Source of the DNA: Pseudomonas sp. SDI
Lineage (GTDB): Bacteria > Pseudomonadota > Gammaproteobacteria > Pseudomonadales > Pseudomonadaceae
Assembly (NCBI RefSeq): GCF_003105155.1
Contig: NZ_QETK01000036.1
Location: 1-43,576 of the forward strand
DNA length: 43,576 nucleotides
Direction of reading: 5' to 3'
A model generated the notes under the pieces. The model worked only from the letters and a program-made list of their open reading frames with translations. It was not told where the DNA came from and ran no database searches. This document shows, in pieces, positions 1-8,691 of the stretch (positions within the stretch are counted from its first letter, which is position 1; each line of letters starts with the position of its first letter). Position numbers and translations under genes: made by a program.

Positions 1-35
1 TCATCGGTGTAGTTACGGCGAGTACTTGGGTACAT
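1..35 (-). CDS. 5' end of an unidentified outward-reading gene (partial)
   Basis: Only the first eleven codons are inside the window, reading MYPSTRRNYTD on the minus strand, and the frame is open to the edge. The start is supported by a strong Shine-Dalgarno, GGAGG, five bases before the ATG (complement of 41-45). The gene points away from the cob cluster and is separated from cobK by an interspersed repeat, so it is probably an independent unit. Eleven residues are too few to name a family. Confidence 0.6.
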   Translation of the reverse strand, partial: MYPSTRRNYTD

Positions 36-100
36 GGCAACCTCCAAGAGAGCGACTTAAGTATCGCTTCTTGGCGTCCGTTGTCACGGGACAGGCCCAT

Positions 101-217
101 GCTTACTTTTTTTTTCGACTGAAAAAAAGTAAGCCGCCGTCAGGGCGGAAGGGGCCGGCAGCCTCGCCACGGCAAATGGATATGCCCCCCAAGATCAAGC
201 GCATCGCCGGCAAGGCC
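101..217 (+). repeat. Left copy of an interspersed repeat with a long hairpin
   Basis: Positions 101-113 and 122-134 form a perfect 13-bp stem (GCTTAC plus seven T against seven A plus GTAAGC) with an 8-nt loop. A smaller GC-rich dyad, CCGCC/GGCGG, follows near 135-148. The block 129-217 matches the reverse complement of 43297-43385 at 78 of 89 positions without gaps (hand count). The A/T-rich stem could also act as a bidirectional terminator between cobK and the gene at the left edge. Confidence 0.75.
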
Positions 218-280
218 GGTTCCCGCAGAGGCGTGTCGGGGCCCACAGCAGAGTGTCCGCCCCAGCGGGAATGGGCAGCT

Positions 281-1003
281 CTAACGCAGGCCAGTCAACG
301 CCTCCAGCATCTCGTCAACCGTGAAAAACTCCCGCGTCACGGCCGGCAACTGCGGCCGCCGCAGAATCAGCACCGGCAGCCCAAGCTCCCGCGCCACCTC
401 AAGCTTCGGTTCGGTGGCCTGGCTGCCACTGTTCTTGCTGATTAGCACATCAATCTGCCGCCGGGCAAACAACGCCCGCTCATCCTCCAGCAGGAAGGGC
501 CCGCGCGCCCCGATCACCTCACAGCGCGCATTGCCTGCACAGGCTTCCAGCGCCCGCAGCGTCCAGAACTGCGCCGGTGGGATCTCCTGCAGATGTTGCA
601 GGGGCTCCCGTCCAAGGGTAAACAGCGGCCGGCGAAACGGCTTCAGTGCCTCGATCAACCCGGCCCAGTCGTCCACTTCGCGCCAGTCGTCGCCGGCTTG
701 TGCCTGCCACGCCGGCCGGCGCAACGCCCAGCACGCCACTCCGGCCAAGGCGGCCGCCGTGGCCGCGTTACGGCTGATCTGCGCCGCGTATGGATGGGTC
801 GCATCGATCAGCAGCCCGATCCCCTCATCACGCAGATACGCCACCAACCCCTCGGCCCCGCCGTAACCGCCGACCCGCACCTGGCAGGCGAGATCCTGCG
901 GCACCCGGCCGACTCCGGCCAGGCTGTAGACATGCTCGGTGCCCAGCCGCCGGGCAATCGCCAGCGCCTCGCTCACCCCGCCCAACAACAGAATCCTGCG
1001 CAT
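281..1003 (-). CDS. cobK: Precorrin-6A reductase
   Basis: The product is 240 aa. It reduces precorrin-6A to precorrin-6B with NADPH in the corrin-ring pathway. An N-terminal nucleotide-binding start (RRILLLGGVSEALAIA) is followed by the family motif LLIDATHPYAAQISRNA near residues 89-105 and, toward the C-terminus, LISKNSG, which is typical of CobK/CbiJ. The ATG at 1003 shares its A with the TGA of cbiD (TGATG), so it is translationally coupled and last in the cobL-cbiD-cobK arm. A longer frame runs upstream through cbiD out of frame and is not a real extension. Size and motifs are normal for the family. Confidence 0.93.
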   Translation of the reverse strand: MRRILLLGGVSEALAIARRLGTEHVYSLAGVGRVPQDLACQVRVGGYGGAEGLVAYLRDEGIGLLIDATHPYAAQISRNAATAAALAGVACWALRRPAWQAQAGDDWREVDDWAGLIEALKPFRRPLFTLGREPLQHLQEIPPAQFWTLRALEACAGNARCEVIGARGPFLLEDERALFARRQIDVLISKNSGSQATEPKLEVARELGLPVLILRRPQLPAVTREFFTVDEMLEALTGLR

Positions 1004-2097
1004 CAGACGACCCCCGCCGTGCCTACAACCCCGCCCTGACGGTCGATGGCAAACACTTCCACCGTAACCTGTGCCGGCACCACACTGCGGGCAAACGCCA
1101 GGGCATGTGCGCACACTGCGTCGCCCAGCGCCACCCCGGCGGCACTGGCCAGCGTCAGCGCCTGCTGGCTGGTATTGGCTGCCACCATTGCCGCCTGCAA
1201 CTCGGCATCCGCGCCAATTGCCGCTGCCCACCCGGCCAACTGCGGCAGGTCGATGCTCGAATGCCGGCTGTGCAGGTCCATATGCCCCGCCGCCAGCTTG
1301 CTGATCTTGCCAAAGCCCCCACAGATGCTCAGCTTGGCCACCGGCACCTTGCGCAGGTGCTTGAGCACCGCGCCGACAAAATCGCCCATCTCGATCAAGG
1401 CGATCTCCGGCAGGTTGTACACCCGGCGCATGGTGTCCTCGCTGGCATTGCCGGTGCACGCGGCAATGTGTTCGTAACCGTTGGTCTTGGCCACGTCGAT
1501 GCCCTGATGGATCGAAGCAATGTACGCCGCACAGGAGAACGGCCGGACAATCCCGCTGGTGCCCAGAATCGACAACCCGCCAAGGATCCCCAGGCGCGGG
1601 TTCATGGTCTTGAGCGCCAGGCTCTCGCCATCCTGCACGTTCACCGTCACCTCGAAGCCACCGCCATAGGCACACTCCAGCGCCAACGCCTGCAAGTGTT
1701 CGCTGATCATCTTGCGCGGCACCGGGTTGATCGCCGGCTCGCCGACTGCCAGCACCAGGCCCGGGCGGGTCACGGTGCCGACGCCTTTGCCGGCGACAAA
1801 GCGAATGCCCGGCGTTGCCAGCAAGCGCACCTGGCTATAGAGCAGCGCGCCATGGGTCACGTCGGGATCGTCGCCGGCATCCTTCAGGGTGCCGGCCTCG
1901 GCGCCGTCGTCGAGCAGGCGACAGAACTCCAGGCGCATCTGCACCTGCTTGCCCTTGGGCAGGGTAATGTGCACCGCGTCGTTGCGCTGCCCGCTCAACA
2001 GCAGGCGCGCCGCCGCGAGGCTGGTGGCGGTGGCGCAGCTGCCGGTGGTCAGGCCGCTGCGCAGCGGCGCCGGCTGTTCGGCGGTTTCGTCACGCAT
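1003..2097 (-). CDS. cbiD: Cobalt-precorrin-5B / precorrin C1-methyltransferase CbiD
   Basis: The product is 364 aa. It methylates C1 of the corrin ring using S-adenosylmethionine. The N-terminal signature LRSGLTTGSCATATSLAAAR is characteristic of CbiD, and a glycine-rich GGFGKISKLA segment lies in the C-terminal half. The ATG at 2097 was chosen because it directly precedes the conserved start and overlaps the end of cobL by 8 nt; the frame extends 28 codons further upstream but there only copies cobL sequence. Its presence beside the oxygen-dependent CobG is notable, because the textbook aerobic route uses CobF for C1 methylation. Pseudomonads are known to use CbiD in that place. Confidence 0.93.
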   Translation of the reverse strand: MRDETAEQPAPLRSGLTTGSCATATSLAAARLLLSGQRNDAVHITLPKGKQVQMRLEFCRLLDDGAEAGTLKDAGDDPDVTHGALLYSQVRLLATPGIRFVAGKGVGTVTRPGLVLAVGEPAINPVPRKMISEHLQALALECAYGGGFEVTVNVQDGESLALKTMNPRLGILGGLSILGTSGIVRPFSCAAYIASIHQGIDVAKTNGYEHIAACTGNASEDTMRRVYNLPEIALIEMGDFVGAVLKHLRKVPVAKLSICGGFGKISKLAAGHMDLHSRHSSIDLPQLAGWAAAIGADAELQAAMVAANTSQQALTLASAAGVALGDAVCAHALAFARSVVPAQVTVEVFAIDRQGGVVGTAGVV

Positions 2098-3301
2098 CGT
2101 ATGCCTTGACCACGTCGAGCAGGGTGATCGGCAAGGCCTGGCGCCAGGTATCGAAGTCGCCCAACGGCTGCGCCTGGGCAATGTGGATACGTGTCAGCTC
2201 GCCGCCATGGCGCTCGCGCCAGCTCATCAGCAGGGTTTCGCTTTGCAGGGTGACGGCGTTGGCCACCAGCCGGCCACCGGGGCGCAACTGCGCCCAGCAG
2301 GTGTCGAGCACGCCTTCGCGGGTGACCCCGCCGCCGATGAAAATCGCATCGGGTCGCTCCAGCCCGTCCAGCGCCTGCGGCGCCCGGCCACGCACCAGGT
2401 GCAGGCCGGGCACGCCGAGGGCGTCGCGGTTGCGTTCGATCAGGTGTTGGCGGCCCTCGTCGGCTTCGATCGCCAGCGCCCGGCAGCTCGGGTGTGCACG
2501 CATCCATTCGATACCTATGGAACCGGAGCCGGCGCCGACATCCCAGAGCAACTCGCCCGGCTGCGGCGCCAGCCGCGCCAGGGTGATCGCGCGGACATCG
2601 CGCTTGGTGATCTGCCCGTCATGCGCAAAGGCCGAATCCGGCAGCCCGGCCAGCGGCGACAGGCGCGGCGCATCGGGCGCCGCGCGGCAGTCGATGGCCA
2701 CCACATTGAGCGCCGCCAGTGTGTCGGCCTGCCAGTCCTGCGCGAGCCCGTCGATACGTCGCTCGGCGGCCCCGCCGAGGTGTTCCAGCACACTGATCCG
2801 GCTCGGCCCGAAGCCACGCTCGCGCAGCATGGCGGCCAGCGCAGCGGGGCTGTCGCCGTCGTTGCTCAGCACCAGCAGACGCTGGCCGCCGTACAGGTGC
2901 GCAGCCACTGCCGCCAGCGGACGGGCGACCACCGACAGGGTGACCACGTCCTGCAACGGCCAGCCGAGTCGCGCCGCCGCCAGGGAATAGGAGGAGGGCG
3001 CCGGCACTACGCACAGCTCGGCGCTATCGAGTTGGCGAGCGAAGCTGGCGCCGACGCCATAGAGCATCGGGTCGCCGCTGGCCAGCACGCATACCGGCTC
3101 GCCGCGCAGCGCCAGCACCGGCGCCAGCGAGAATGGGCTCGGCCAGGCCAGGCGTTCGGCACCCAGGCAATGCGGCAGCAGGTCGAGCTGGCGCGGCCCG
3201 CCAAACACCCGGGTGGCCCGCAGCAGCGCCCGCCGGGCCTGCTTGCCGAGGCCACTGAAGCCGTCTTCGCCGATTCCTACTATGGTCAACCAGGGCGCCA
3301 T
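2090..3301 (-). CDS. cobL: Precorrin-6Y C5,15-methyltransferase (decarboxylating), CbiE-CbiT fusion
   Basis: The product is 403 aa, the usual length of the two-domain CobL. Residues about 1-200 are a tetrapyrrole (CbiE-type) methyltransferase, starting PWLTIVGIGEDGFSGL and containing VLASGDPMLYGVG. Residues about 215-400 are a CbiT-type Rossmann methyltransferase/decarboxylase with the SAM loop WDVGAGSGSIGIEW and the segment DAIFIGGG. It adds methyls at C5 and C15 and removes the C12 acetate carboxyl. The ATG at 3301 is preceded by AGAGGA at good spacing. It is the first gene of the minus-strand arm and is divergent from cobG across 117 bp. Confidence 0.95.
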   Translation of the reverse strand: MAPWLTIVGIGEDGFSGLGKQARRALLRATRVFGGPRQLDLLPHCLGAERLAWPSPFSLAPVLALRGEPVCVLASGDPMLYGVGASFARQLDSAELCVVPAPSSYSLAAARLGWPLQDVVTLSVVARPLAAVAAHLYGGQRLLVLSNDGDSPAALAAMLRERGFGPSRISVLEHLGGAAERRIDGLAQDWQADTLAALNVVAIDCRAAPDAPRLSPLAGLPDSAFAHDGQITKRDVRAITLARLAPQPGELLWDVGAGSGSIGIEWMRAHPSCRALAIEADEGRQHLIERNRDALGVPGLHLVRGRAPQALDGLERPDAIFIGGGVTREGVLDTCWAQLRPGGRLVANAVTLQSETLLMSWRERHGGELTRIHIAQAQPLGDFDTWRQALPITLLDVVKAYDA

Positions 3302-3418
3302 GCCGTTCCTCTTTTACGGGCCAATCCGACCGGCAGGCTTATCCTGCCAGCGGACAAAGCAGGCATAATACCGCGCCTTCCTGCTGCCAGCGCCTTTTGA
3401 CGATTACCGGGTGATCAT
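3302..3418. promoter_or_regulatory. Divergent cobL / cobG promoter region with a small dyad
   Basis: This 117-bp spacer must hold promoters for both arms of the corrin cluster. A plus-strand -10-like CATAAT lies at 3364-3369, with no convincing -35 at 16-18 bp. A perfect dyad, GGCAGG/CCTGCC (3332-3337 and 3343-3348, 5-nt spacer), sits between the divergent starts and could be an operator or a chance hairpin. I see no room for a full-length cobalamin riboswitch (normally about 200 nt) on either strand and recognised no B12-box core. Confidence 0.35.
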
Positions 3419-4744
3419 TTGAACCACGCGAGCACCACCCCTGCCCTTCGCCCCTCGGCTTGTCCGGGGTTGTGGCGTATCGTCCAGGCGCTGGACGGCG
3501 GCATCTCGCGGATCAAGCTCGACGCCGGGCGCCTCAGTGCGGCCCAGGCGGTGGCCGTGGCCGACGCCGCCGAGCGCTTTGCCGGTGGCGTGATCGAGGT
3601 GACCAATCGCAGCAACCTGCAGATCCGCGGGATCGGCAGCGACCACGCCGGGTTGATCGAGCACCTGCTGCAGGCCGGCCTCGGCCCGCGCGAGGCGGCC
3701 GGCGACGACGTGCGCAACCTCATGCTCAGCCCGGCCGCCGGGCTCGATCCGGCCATGCGGGTCGACACCGGGCCGCTGGCGGCGCAGATTCTCGAATCGT
3801 TGCAAACCACGCCACGCTTCCATCAGCTTTCAGCCAAGTTCGCCGTGCAGCTCGACGGTGGTGAAGACCTGGCCATGCTCGGTCACGCGCACGACCTGTG
3901 GCTGTCCGCCGTTGAGCTGGACGGCGCGCTATGGTTGGCGTTCGGCCTGGCCGGCTGCCCGGCCGACGACGCCCCGCTGGCCGCCGTACCCTGGGCCGAC
4001 GGCCATGCGCTGGTACTGGCGCTGCTGCATCGTTTTCTCGACCTGGCCAGCGCCGAACAGTCGCGCATGCGCCAGTTGTTGGCGACGACCGACGTCGAAA
4101 CCTTCCTGCAGGCACTGCCGCTGCCGCTGCGCCGCGACGCCGCCGTGCGCGACTGGCGCCGCCAAGGGCGTGACGCCGCATTGCATCTGGGAGTCTATCC
4201 ACAGCGTCAGCCCGGCCGCGTCTGCGTGGGCGCCGCCGCACCGCTGGGGCGCCTGAGCGCGGCGCAGTTGCGCGGTGCTGCCGAGGTAGCCGAGCACCTG
4301 GGCGACGGCACCTTGCGCATGACCCCGTGGCAAAGCCTGCTGCTGCCGAACATTGCCCTGGCCGAGGCCGATGCGGCACTGGCGGCCGTGCAGGCGCTGG
4401 GGCTGATCGGCGATGCCACGGCACCGCTGGCGCAGATGGTGGCCTGCACCGGCTCCGCCGGCTGCGCCAAGGCCCTGGCCGACACCAAGGCCGACGCCGT
4501 GCACCTGGCCGGCCTGCTGCGCCAACCCGGCGCGGTGGCCAGTATTCACCTCAGTGGTTGCCCGCGTTCCTGCGCGCTGGCGCACACTGCCCCGGCCACC
4601 CTGCTGGCCGTCGGGCCCGGTCGTTACGACCTGTTCATTCACCACCCGGCCCAACCGGGCCCGGGCGCGCCAGTTGGGCGCAACCTGACATTGGAAGAGG
4701 CGGGCGCAGCACTGGACGCCCGCTCACGGAGCAAACCTCGATGA
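3419..4744 (+). CDS. cobG: Precorrin-3B synthase (oxygen-dependent ring hydroxylase)
   Basis: The product is 441 aa and belongs to the nitrite/sulfite reductase fold family. It uses molecular oxygen to form the C20-hydroxy gamma-lactone precorrin-3B. Two ferredoxin-like repeats are seen: an N-terminal one with VTNRSNLQIRGI and a C-terminal one with LRMTPWQSLLLPN. The [4Fe-4S] ligands lie in ACTGSAGCAKA and SGCPRSCA (Cx5C and Cx3C). The start is read as TTG at 3419 because the frame is closed upstream and the conserved CPGLWRIVQALDGGISRIKL region follows about 15 residues later. It overlaps cobH by 4 nt (ATGA). CobG marks this as the aerobic branch of the pathway. Confidence 0.93.
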   Translation: MNHASTTPALRPSACPGLWRIVQALDGGISRIKLDAGRLSAAQAVAVADAAERFAGGVIEVTNRSNLQIRGIGSDHAGLIEHLLQAGLGPREAAGDDVRNLMLSPAAGLDPAMRVDTGPLAAQILESLQTTPRFHQLSAKFAVQLDGGEDLAMLGHAHDLWLSAVELDGALWLAFGLAGCPADDAPLAAVPWADGHALVLALLHRFLDLASAEQSRMRQLLATTDVETFLQALPLPLRRDAAVRDWRRQGRDAALHLGVYPQRQPGRVCVGAAAPLGRLSAAQLRGAAEVAEHLGDGTLRMTPWQSLLLPNIALAEADAALAAVQALGLIGDATAPLAQMVACTGSAGCAKALADTKADAVHLAGLLRQPGAVASIHLSGCPRSCALAHTAPATLLAVGPGRYDLFIHHPAQPGPGAPVGRNLTLEEAGAALDARSRSKPR

Positions 4745-5367
4745 TTGATTACATCCGCGACGGCCAGGAGATTTATCGCAACTCCTTCGCCATCATCCGC
4801 CAGGAGGCCTGCCTGGAGCAGATTCCGGCCGACCTGGAAAAGCTCGCGGTGCGGGTCATCCATGCCTGTGGCATGGTCGAAGTGGTCGACGCCCTGCGCT
4901 TCTCGCCGGGGGCCGGCAAGGCCGGGCGCGACGCGTTGGCCGCCGGTGCGCCGATCCTCTGCGACGCACGGATGGTGGCCGAAGGCATCACCCGCGCGCG
5001 CCTGCCGGCGAACAACGAAGTGATCTGCACGCTCAAGGACGACAGCGTTCCGGCGCTGGCCAGGGAACTCGGCAACACCCGTTCGGCGGTGGCCCTGGAG
5101 CTTTGGCGGCCGTACCTGGAAGGCAGTGTGGTGGTGATCGGCAACGCACCGACTGCGCTGTTCTACCTGCTGGAAATGATCGACGCCGGCGCGCCGAAGC
5201 CGGCGCTGATTCTCGGCTTCCCGGTCGGCTTCGTCGGTGCGGCAGAATCCAAGGCGATGCTCGCTGCCGACAGCCGCGGCGTACCGTTTGTGATCGTCGA
5301 AGGCCGCCGTGGCGGCAGCGCGATGGCCGCCGCCGCGGTCAACGCCCTGGCCACGGAGGTCGAATGA
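4741..5367 (+). CDS. cobH: Precorrin-8X methylmutase
   Basis: The product is 208 aa. It moves the C11 methyl group to C12, giving hydrogenobyrinate. The catalytic histidine is in VIHACGMVEV (His41 here; His43 in the characterised P. denitrificans enzyme, from memory). Also seen are the family motifs ILCDARMVAEGI, IGNAPTALFYLLE and GFPVGFVGAAESK. Start and stop both overlap neighbours by ATGA (cobG-cobH and cobH-cobI), so the genes are translationally coupled. Length and motifs are standard. Confidence 0.96.
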   Translation: MIDYIRDGQEIYRNSFAIIRQEACLEQIPADLEKLAVRVIHACGMVEVVDALRFSPGAGKAGRDALAAGAPILCDARMVAEGITRARLPANNEVICTLKDDSVPALARELGNTRSAVALELWRPYLEGSVVVIGNAPTALFYLLEMIDAGAPKPALILGFPVGFVGAAESKAMLAADSRGVPFVIVEGRRGGSAMAAAAVNALATEVE

Positions 5368-6098
5368 TGCAGGCCCGCGGACGTTTGCTCGGCCTGGGCG
5401 TGGGCCCTGGCGACCCCGAGCTGATCACCCTCAAGGCCCTGCGCCTGCTGCGCGAGGCGCCAGTGGTGGCGTACTTCGTCGCCAAGGGCAAGCGCGGCAA
5501 TGCCTTCGGCATCATCGAAGGCCATCTGCAGGCCGAGCAGACCCTGCTGCCGCTGGTCTACCCGGTCACCACCGAGGCGCTGCCGGCGCCGTTGTCGTAC
5601 GAGCAGGTGATCAGCGATTTCTACGATGCCGCCAGCCTGGAAGTGGCCGCGCACCTGGACGCCGGCCGCGATGTGGCGGTGATCTGCGAAGGCGACCCGT
5701 TCTTCTACGGCTCTTATATGTACCTGCACGACCGCCTCGCCGAACGCTATGACGCCGAGGTGATTCCCGGCGTGTGCTCGATGCTCGGTGGCGCCTCGGT
5801 GCTCGGTGCGCCGCTGGTGTACCGCAACCAGAGCCTGTCGGTGCTCTCTGGCGTGTTGCCGCACGACGAGCTCAAGCGCCGCCTGGCCGACGCCGATGCG
5901 GCGGTGATCATGAAGCTGGGGCGCAACTTCCCGAAAGTACGCGAGGTGCTGGCCGAGCTCGGTCTGGCCGAGCGCGCGCTGTATGTCGAGCGCGCGACCA
6001 TGGCCAACCAGAAGATCGTCGCCCTGGATGCGGTCGACCCGCAGTCCTCGCCGTACTTCTCGCTGATCATTGTTCCCGGTGAAAGGTGGCAAGGCTGA
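5364..6098 (+). CDS. cobI: Precorrin-2 C20-methyltransferase
   Basis: The product is 244 aa (243 if the second of two adjacent ATGs is used). It is a class III SAM methyltransferase that makes precorrin-3A from precorrin-2, the step committing uroporphyrinoid to corrin. The N-terminal loop GLGVGPGDPELITLKA and the segment VICEGDPFFYGSYMYL are diagnostic. The first ATG (5364) overlaps the cobH stop as ATGA. The gene ends in TGATG, sharing one base with the start of cobJ. Confidence 0.95.
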   Translation: MMQARGRLLGLGVGPGDPELITLKALRLLREAPVVAYFVAKGKRGNAFGIIEGHLQAEQTLLPLVYPVTTEALPAPLSYEQVISDFYDAASLEVAAHLDAGRDVAVICEGDPFFYGSYMYLHDRLAERYDAEVIPGVCSMLGGASVLGAPLVYRNQSLSVLSGVLPHDELKRRLADADAAVIMKLGRNFPKVREVLAELGLAERALYVERATMANQKIVALDAVDPQSSPYFSLIIVPGERWQG

Positions 6099-7798
6099 TG
6101 ACCCGTAAAGCACCGGCCATTGTCATCCTCGGCAAGGGCAGCCTGGCCACCGCGCGCAAGCTCCAGCAGTTCTACCCGGACGCGCTGATTTACGGTCTGG
6201 CCGGCCGCGTCGAAGGCGTCGAGCGCAGCTATCAGGAATTCGGCGCGACGCTGCGCCAGCTCTACCAGCAGGACACGCCGATCATCGCCCTGTGCGCGGC
6301 CGGCATTGTCATCCGCAGCCTGGCCAGCGTGTTGCTGGAGAAGGGCGCCGAACCGCCGGTACTGGCCGTGGCCGAGGACGGCAGCGCGGTGGTGCCGCTG
6401 CTCGGCGGGCTCGCCGGGGTCAACGTGTTGGCGCGGGAAATCGCCGCCGGCCTGGGGGTGGCTGCCGCCATCACCACCAGCGGTGAACTGCGTTTCGGCA
6501 CCTGCCTGCTCAACCCGCCCAGCGGCTATGCGCTGGCCGACCTGGAGCTGGGCAAGCGGTTCGTCTCCGATCTGCTGGCCGGCGAGAGCGTGCGTATCGA
6601 TGGCGCCGCGCCGTGGCTGGAACAGGCACAACTGCCGCAGAACGAGCAGGCGCAGTTGGCCATACACGTGGGCTGCGACGCCCGCGAGGCGAACGCCAAC
6701 GAGTTGGTGATCTATCCGCGTTGTGTGCTGGTGGCGGTGAGTGCGGCGCTGCCGGCGCTGGCCAACGCCGTGCGCGCGGCGCTGCGTGAGGCGAAGATCG
6801 CCGAGCCGGCGCTGGCCTGCCTGCTCGCCAGCGAAGACGAGATGGCCGCGCCGGCCCTGCAGGCTGCGGCGGCCGAACTCGGGGTGCCGCTGCGCTTTGC
6901 TGCACCGGCGGCGTCGGTCAGCGAACTGGCTGCCCAGGCGCTGCCGCAGTTGCTCGCGCCGCAGCCGGTGGGCGACGGCCTGGCGATTGCGGTGGCCGCC
7001 GAACCCATCGACCCGCAGCAGATCGGCCGCGGCCGTGGCCGCCTGGCGGTGATCGGCCTCGGCCCGGGCGCTGCCGAGCTGATGGTGCCGGCGGTGAAAG
7101 CCGAACTGGCCCGCGCCAACGATGTGCTCGGTTACGAAACCTACGTGCGCATGGCCGGCCCGTTCCGCGCCGATCAGGTGCTGCACTGCACCGACAACCG
7201 CGAAGAAATGCAGCGCGCCCGCCACGCCTTCGAGCTGGCTGCGCAAGGACGTTCGGTGGTGGTGGTGTCGTCGGGCGACCCCGGCGTGTTCGCCATGGCC
7301 GCCGCCGTGCTGGAAGCCCTGCATGAGTCGAGCGAACCGAGCTGGCAGCGGGTCGAGCTGGAAGTACTGCCGGGGGTGTCGGCGTCGCTGGCGACCGCCG
7401 CGCAGGCCGGCGCACCGCTGGGGCATGACTTCTGTGTGCTGTCGCTGTCGGACAACCTCAAGCCCTGGGCCATCATCGAGCAGCGCCTCGACCTGGCGTC
7501 CCAGGCCGACCTGGCCCTGGCTTTCTACAACCCGATCTCGCGTTCGCGGCCGTGGCAGCTTGGCCGCGCCCTGGAAATCGTCCGCCAGCACCGCACGGCG
7601 GACACCCCTGTAGTCCTTGGCCGCGACATCGGTCGTCCGGGGCAGACCTTGCGTGTGCTCCGTCTCGGCGAGTTGACCCCGGAGCAGGTCGATATGCGCA
7701 CCATGGTGCTGATCGGCTCCTCGACCACCTGCACCTTCCCTCGCGCCGACGGCGGTGAATGGGTCTACACCCCGCGCTGGTACGGGCAGAAGCCCTGA
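6098..7798 (+). CDS. cobJ: CbiG-CobJ fusion: cobalt-precorrin hydrolase-like domain joined to precorrin-3B C17-methyltransferase
   Basis: The product is 566 aa, about twice a stand-alone CobJ. Residues about 1-210 resemble the N-terminal part of CbiG (VVPLLGGLAGVNVLAREIA, ITTSGELRFG). Residues about 215-305 resemble the CobE/CbiG C-terminal domain. Residues about 313-566 are the C17-methyltransferase, with RGRLAVIGLGPGAAELM, VVVVSSGDPGVFAMAA and LAFYNPISRSRPWQL. The methyltransferase performs ring contraction and C17 methylation. The ATG at 6098 overlaps the cobI stop (TGATG); an in-frame ATG at 6086 lies inside cobI. It is the last gene of the plus arm. CobM, needed after this step, is not in the window. 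Confidence 0.93.
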   Translation: MTRKAPAIVILGKGSLATARKLQQFYPDALIYGLAGRVEGVERSYQEFGATLRQLYQQDTPIIALCAAGIVIRSLASVLLEKGAEPPVLAVAEDGSAVVPLLGGLAGVNVLAREIAAGLGVAAAITTSGELRFGTCLLNPPSGYALADLELGKRFVSDLLAGESVRIDGAAPWLEQAQLPQNEQAQLAIHVGCDAREANANELVIYPRCVLVAVSAALPALANAVRAALREAKIAEPALACLLASEDEMAAPALQAAAAELGVPLRFAAPAASVSELAAQALPQLLAPQPVGDGLAIAVAAEPIDPQQIGRGRGRLAVIGLGPGAAELMVPAVKAELARANDVLGYETYVRMAGPFRADQVLHCTDNREEMQRARHAFELAAQGRSVVVVSSGDPGVFAMAAAVLEALHESSEPSWQRVELEVLPGVSASLATAAQAGAPLGHDFCVLSLSDNLKPWAIIEQRLDLASQADLALAFYNPISRSRPWQLGRALEIVRQHRTADTPVVLGRDIGRPGQTLRVLRLGELTPEQVDMRTMVLIGSSTTCTFPRADGGEWVYTPRWYGQKP

Positions 7799-7921
7799 CC
7801 GGGCAAGCGCTCCTGAGCGGGAAGCCATTCTCGGCAGACGCCCGCCGGGGCCTTGTTTAGCTTGAGCGCCGGAGCCCCACAAGGGTTCCGGCACCCAACT
7901 CAAACAAGGAAGCCCCCCAGC

Positions 7922-8629
7922 ATGAGTGACACTCCCGAGACGCCCCGCAACGATTCCCCCCAGGTCGACGTGGTCGGCGGCGAAATCGTTTCCTTCGTCC
8001 AGGGCATGAGCCTGGCCCACCGCGACGCGGCCAAGTTCAGCCATCTGTTCTGCACCCAGGCGGCCAACGCCGAATACAACCCGAGCACCGAAGGCCAGGC
8101 TTGGTTCGAGTTCTACCTGCAAACCATGGCGGCCTGTGGCTGGGCCACGATCAACTTCAGCTACAGCAAGGAAGTCGCCAGCGGGCAGAAGCTCAAGGTC
8201 GACAACCTGCTGGTCAAGGCGGTGCAGGTGGGCGCGGCCTTCGTCGCCAGCGGCGGCACCCTGGTCGCCGCGCTGCCGGCAGTGGCCGGCGGCGCCCTGA
8301 GCGCCCTGGCCCAGAGCGAGCAGGCGGTGGCCCTGTTCAAACGCGAAGCCTCGAAGAAGCAGGGCACCTCGCTGAACGTCGCGTCCTGCGGCGAATACCC
8401 CAACGGCGAAGTGGTGATGACGGTTGGTGTGGTGCAGTCCGATGCGGTGCCGGCGCACAACGTCAACGTGCTGCTATTCGAGTGGAACAACAACAGCAGC
8501 TCAACCTACACCGGCTCCGCTGCGCTGTCGTTCAACAAGCGCCTGTACGACCAGAACAAGGACGTACTGGAAGGCCGCGTAGGCGAGACCGCGCGCACCA
8601 CCTTGCTCAGCCTGAAACTCAAGCGCTGA
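7922..8629 (+). CDS. Unknown protein, first member of a three-gene cassette, paralogue of the gene at 9401
   Basis: The product is 235 aa and I do not recognise it. Starting at the ATG at 7922 (weak AAGGA about 11 nt upstream), it has an acidic, proline-rich start and a helical region with WFEFYLQTMAACGW near residues 61-74. An alanine/glycine-rich stretch around 97-120 could be an amphipathic or membrane-active helix. The C-terminal part is probably beta-rich, with NVNVLLFEWNNNSSS and the ending LLSLKLKR. No signal peptide is seen. Residues about 15-74 and the C-terminus align with the product of the third gene of the cassette (WLSYYRNVLKYLGW, LLLSLKL). It follows cobJ by 123 bp, so it may be a separate transcript. 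Confidence 0.75.
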   Translation: MSDTPETPRNDSPQVDVVGGEIVSFVQGMSLAHRDAAKFSHLFCTQAANAEYNPSTEGQAWFEFYLQTMAACGWATINFSYSKEVASGQKLKVDNLLVKAVQVGAAFVASGGTLVAALPAVAGGALSALAQSEQAVALFKREASKKQGTSLNVASCGEYPNGEVVMTVGVVQSDAVPAHNVNVLLFEWNNNSSSTYTGSAALSFNKRLYDQNKDVLEGRVGETARTTLLSLKLKR

Positions 8630-8691
8630 CTGGCGGCGCCGGGAGGCTATGGCGTCCCGGCGCCACGTTGGGTTCTTACAAGGTATATGCC

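Noticed and set aside
1889..3400. 503-codon plus-strand frame opposite cobL and cbiD
   Set aside because: Shadow of two identified genes; no ribosome site or domain.
3302..3418. Cobalamin riboswitch in front of cobG or cobL
   Set aside because: The gap is too short and no conserved core was recognised on either strand.
5747..8458. 903-codon open frame on the minus strand opposite cobI, cobJ and the first unknown gene
   Set aside because: It is antisense to well-identified cobI/cobJ, its composition (His/Arg/Gln/Gly-rich) is that of a high-GC shadow frame, and it has no recognisable domain.
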